This document shows, one piece after another, positions 5,641 to 5,663 of a stretch of 5,663 nt of DNA. The notes below the pieces were generated by a model. The model was given only the letters and a program-made list of their open reading frames with translations, had not been told where the DNA came from and did no database searches. The DNA is taken from the NCBI GenBank assembly GCA_025453735.1, contig JALOPY010000323.1:1-5663 (forward strand). Reading direction: 5' to 3'. Position numbers and translations under genes: made by a program. Origin of the DNA: a bacterium (lineage in GTDB: Bacteria; Zhuqueibacterota; Zhuqueibacteria; Thermofontimicrobiales; Thermofontimicrobiaceae). Numbering within the stretch: the stretch's first letter is position 1; each line of letters begins with the position of its first letter.

Positions 5641-5663
5641 ACCACGAATTGGTTTTCCGAGCG

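Larger units (their letters stand above)
5411..5663. other. Gene-free right end of the window
   Basis: No coding region is supported on either strand; the longest open stretch touching the right edge is only about 26 codons on the minus strand. The last 130 bp are dense in symmetry: three short perfect palindromes and a strong hairpin, annotated separately. A small inverted repeat (GCTTC 5418-5422 with GAAGC 5439-5443) follows the preceding gene but has a 16-nt loop and no close T-run, so no terminator is called. Confidence 0.55.

Noticed and set aside
5641..5663. ACCACGAATT at the right edge as the start of a common dispersed repeat
   Set aside because: Too little sequence remains before the window ends to support a call.

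Overview
The window looks like chromosome from a Gram-negative (diderm) bacterium of moderate GC content with AT-rich, repeat-rich intergenic DNA. It carries a LolA-type outer-membrane lipoprotein carrier and a Wzc-like polysaccharide co-polymerase/tyrosine kinase, both of which imply an outer membrane or exported envelope polysaccharide. The repeat style and protein flavour remind me of uncultured FCB-related lineages such as Calditrichota or candidate division KSB1. That placement is an impression from memory and was not tested.

Layout, all genes on the + strand. (1) 1-790: the C-terminal part of the DNA translocase FtsK, cut by the left edge. (2) 840-1088: a non-coding, roughly 249-bp imperfect palindrome with 13-bp perfect ends, probably a MITE-like or other non-autonomous repeat. 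(3) 1155-1734: lolA. It has a good ribosome binding site and signal-peptide start in one frame and the LolA body in another, so it is a pseudogene or a sequencing/assembly error. (4) 1735-2277: gene-free DNA with a weak terminator, a strong dispersed-repeat-type hairpin (1885-1942) and a smaller inverted repeat. (5) 2278-4730: a good sigma-70-like promoter and ribosome binding site, then a 791-residue fused Wzz/GNVR/BY-kinase with a C-terminal tyrosine cluster. (6) 4731-5059: gene-free, with an inverted repeat and possible terminator, then AT-rich promoter-like DNA. (7) 5060-5410: a 116-residue helical protein of unknown function. (8) 5411-5663: gene-free, with a perfect 13-bp-stem hairpin and three short perfect palindromes.

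The genes do not form a single operon. ftsK and lolA are a familiar neighbour pair in diderm bacteria (chromosome segregation at division, and lipoprotein transport to the outer membrane), here separated by the palindromic element. The kinase gene has its own promoter and has no glycosyltransferase, Wza-type exporter or phosphatase beside it in this window, so it looks like a solitary exopolysaccharide regulator or an edge of a cluster lying outside. I see no clear new multi-gene system. The points most worth checking are the broken lolA, the palindromic element, the repeat-encoded tyrosine cluster and the small uncharacterised protein.
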